From Bacteroidales bacterium (GTDB lineage: Bacteria > Bacteroidota > Bacteroidia > Bacteroidales > UBA10428), in contig JAFGOZ010000183.1 of NCBI GenBank assembly GCA_016926235.1, positions 1 to 7,244 on the forward strand: DNA of 7,244 bases, given 5' to 3'. The notes under the pieces were generated by a model. That model ran no database searches. It was not told where the DNA came from and saw only the letters and a list, made by a program, of their open reading frames with translations. Each line of letters opens with the position of its first letter. The first letter of the stretch is position 1. A program made the translations under genes and the position numbers. Of this stretch, positions 6,049 to 7,244 are shown one piece after another.

Positions 6049-6894
6049 TTAAGGGATATCTATTACCATACCTGTTTGCAATTTGTTAAGTTTATTTCTG
6101 AGAATTCTCTTCATGATTCTAAAGGCTTTTTCACCTGTACAGTGTCCCGTATAGAATATTCCTTCATTTAGATCGAGCTTATTAGCCAGATTTATAATAT
6201 ACTCCAGAGGTTTTTTAGCGAGAATTGATGGATTATCAAGGTGAAAACCGCCAATGATAATAATATTTCTGACCTCTGGAAATCTTTGCTTTACCTTTTC
6301 AAGTATATTCAATATTCCAGAATGAGAGCAACCAGAAAATACTATCAATTTCTTTTCGTCTGATATAGTCAAGATTATCTCATGATCAAAAGTATCTTTA
6401 AAAAGTTTGCCGTTTATTCTGACAAATAGCGACTTATTTGACAAAGGGATGGGGAAAAACTGTTTAATACCGGTTAGAATATTTATCCCATTAGCTATTT
6501 CAGTATCATTATCAATGTATTCTATCCTTTCAGTAAATTTTGAAAACAGACTTTTATTAATCCCGATATAGACAGGGTAAAGCATAAATAGTTTTGTATA
6601 ATATGATTGCAGTGCTTTTTTGTGTAAATAAACCTTCGCTTTAGTATTATAGTTTAGAAAAGCACTTAATCCTCCGCCGTGGTCAAAATGACCGTGAGAA
6701 ATAATCAGGTAGTCTATTGTCCTGATGTCAATATTAAGTTGTTTTGCATTATGTAAAAATATACCAGACCGGCCTGTATCAAACAAAATACTCTTTCCTT
6801 CATGATCAATAAAGAGACTGAGTCCGTTTTCAGTTCTTAAAATCCTATTATTGTTGATACTTGAATTCTCAACTAGTACACTGATTCTGCTCAT
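6049..6894 (-). CDS. COG1237-type MBL-fold metallohydrolase
   Basis: A 281-residue cytoplasmic protein (no signal peptide or membrane helix) with the full set of COG1237 motifs. ILFDTGRSGIFLHNA (36-50) leads to the intact metal motif SHGHFDHGGGL at 66-76 (H67, H69, D71, H72). These are followed by FSGCSHSGILNIL (186-197, H191), IGGFHLD (214-220, H218) and YTGHCTGEKAF (248-258, H251, C252). Length and motif order fit the family throughout. Databases often name relatives after a methanopterin-pathway aminobenzene-phosphate synthase, but that name should not be taken as function here, and the substrate is unknown. The start ATG lies four bases after the stop of the DUF362 gene, so the two are almost certainly co-transcribed and may be translationally coupled. 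Unlike the other MBL protein in this window, its active site is complete. Confidence 0.88.
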   Translation of the reverse strand: MSRISVLVENSSINNNRILRTENGLSLFIDHEGKSILFDTGRSGIFLHNAKQLNIDIRTIDYLIISHGHFDHGGGLSAFLNYNTKAKVYLHKKALQSYYTKLFMLYPVYIGINKSLFSKFTERIEYIDNDTEIANGINILTGIKQFFPIPLSNKSLFVRINGKLFKDTFDHEIILTISDEKKLIVFSGCSHSGILNILEKVKQRFPEVRNIIIIGGFHLDNPSILAKKPLEYIINLANKLDLNEGIFYTGHCTGEKAFRIMKRILRNKLNKLQTGMVIDIP

Positions 6895-6898
6895 TCAA

Positions 6899-7244
6899 TT
6901 ATATTTTAAAAACTTTGTGCTCTATTTTACTTTTAACACCCAGTCCGAGATTTGCTGCAGTCTGTATGTGCGTAGAAATTTTTATATCCTCCTCTTCACC
7001 AATATTTTGGTCCCTGCGTTTTTGTACAATAATCTTCTCCCCGGTAATGTCAAGTGATACAGGATCAGTACCAATGAGTATGGATCCTGCATACCAGATC
7101 GGACCAGGTCCTTTATAATTGGGGCTGTCAGCATACCAGCCGAAAATACTATCCACAATACTCAGTACAGTCTTATCCCTTATAACCGGGTGGCTATAAA
7201 TCTCGGCAATATATGGATTACAGTTGTTTGCATGAAGCCTGATG
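6899..7244 (-). CDS. DUF362-family protein, C-terminal part (cut by window edge)
   Basis: The minus-strand frame is open from the window's right edge to a TAA at 6899-6901, giving 114 visible residues with no start codon needed inside the window. It reads NNCNPYIAEIYSHPVIRDK, then LSIVDSIFGW, then GPGPIWYAGSILIGTDPVSLD and GEKIIVQKRR. The order of N-N-C-x-P, HPVIRDK, L-x-I-V-D and TDPVxLD matches the C-terminal half of DUF362 proteins, some of which carry Fe-S clusters or Tat signals in the missing part. A GTG at 7154-7156 could be mistaken for a start, but the homology continues upstream of it. It is the first visible gene of the minus-strand operon, and its stop is four bases from the MBL start. 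Biochemical role is unknown. Confidence 0.8.
   Translation of the reverse strand, partial: IRLHANNCNPYIAEIYSHPVIRDKTVLSIVDSIFGWYADSPNYKGPGPIWYAGSILIGTDPVSLDITGEKIIVQKRRDQNIGEEEDIKISTHIQTAANLGLGVKSKIEHKVFKI

Noticed and set aside
6851..7118. Two plus-strand open frames of about 67 codons overlapping the MBL start and the DUF362 gene.
   Set aside because: They are antisense to coding sequence with clear family motifs and show no similarity to known proteins.

Overview
The window looks like a chromosomal stretch from a member of the Bacteroidota. The evidence is its AT-rich composition, a membrane-anchored AraC-type regulator of the kind common in that phylum, mostly absent Shine-Dalgarno sequences, a possible Bacteroidota -7 box (TAnnTTTG) just before the first complete gene, and a signal peptide ending in A|Q. 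This is inferred from style and protein families, not from a marker gene.

Layout. The left edge (1-75) holds the last 24 codons of what looks like an IS630-family transposase. It is followed by about 290 bases with no gene that contain short direct repeats and a strong 16-bp inverted repeat (233-289). A transcription regulator with about seven membrane helices and an AraC-type DNA-binding domain follows (370-1515). After a 210-bp gap, four plus-strand genes form a likely operon: a CPBP-family intramembrane protease (1726-2496), a probably exported metallo-beta-lactamase (MBL)-fold protein whose metal motif is shortened (2559-3551), a secreted LolA/LppX-like beta-sheet protein (3556-4287), and a QueG-like protein with two [4Fe-4S] clusters and a probable cobamide site (about 4322-5290).

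A short convergent gap (5291-5441) carries an AT-rich hairpin that could terminate transcription from both sides. On the minus strand, read right to left, lies a second likely operon: a DUF362 protein cut by the window edge (6899-7244), an intact COG1237-type MBL hydrolase (6049-6894), and a small isoprenylcysteine-methyltransferase-like membrane protein (5442-6011).

How the genes may work together is not established. The plus-strand operon combines a membrane protease, two exported proteins and a cytoplasmic Fe-S/corrinoid-type reductase, with a membrane regulator just upstream that is the natural candidate to control it. The minus operon couples a DUF362 protein, often associated with redox or Fe-S functions, to a metallohydrolase and a membrane methyltransferase-like protein. 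No known pathway is recognisable from either set. The most notable sequence-level points are the missing Asp in the first MBL protein, the altered active-site region of the QueG paralog, and the structured DNA next to the transposase remnant.
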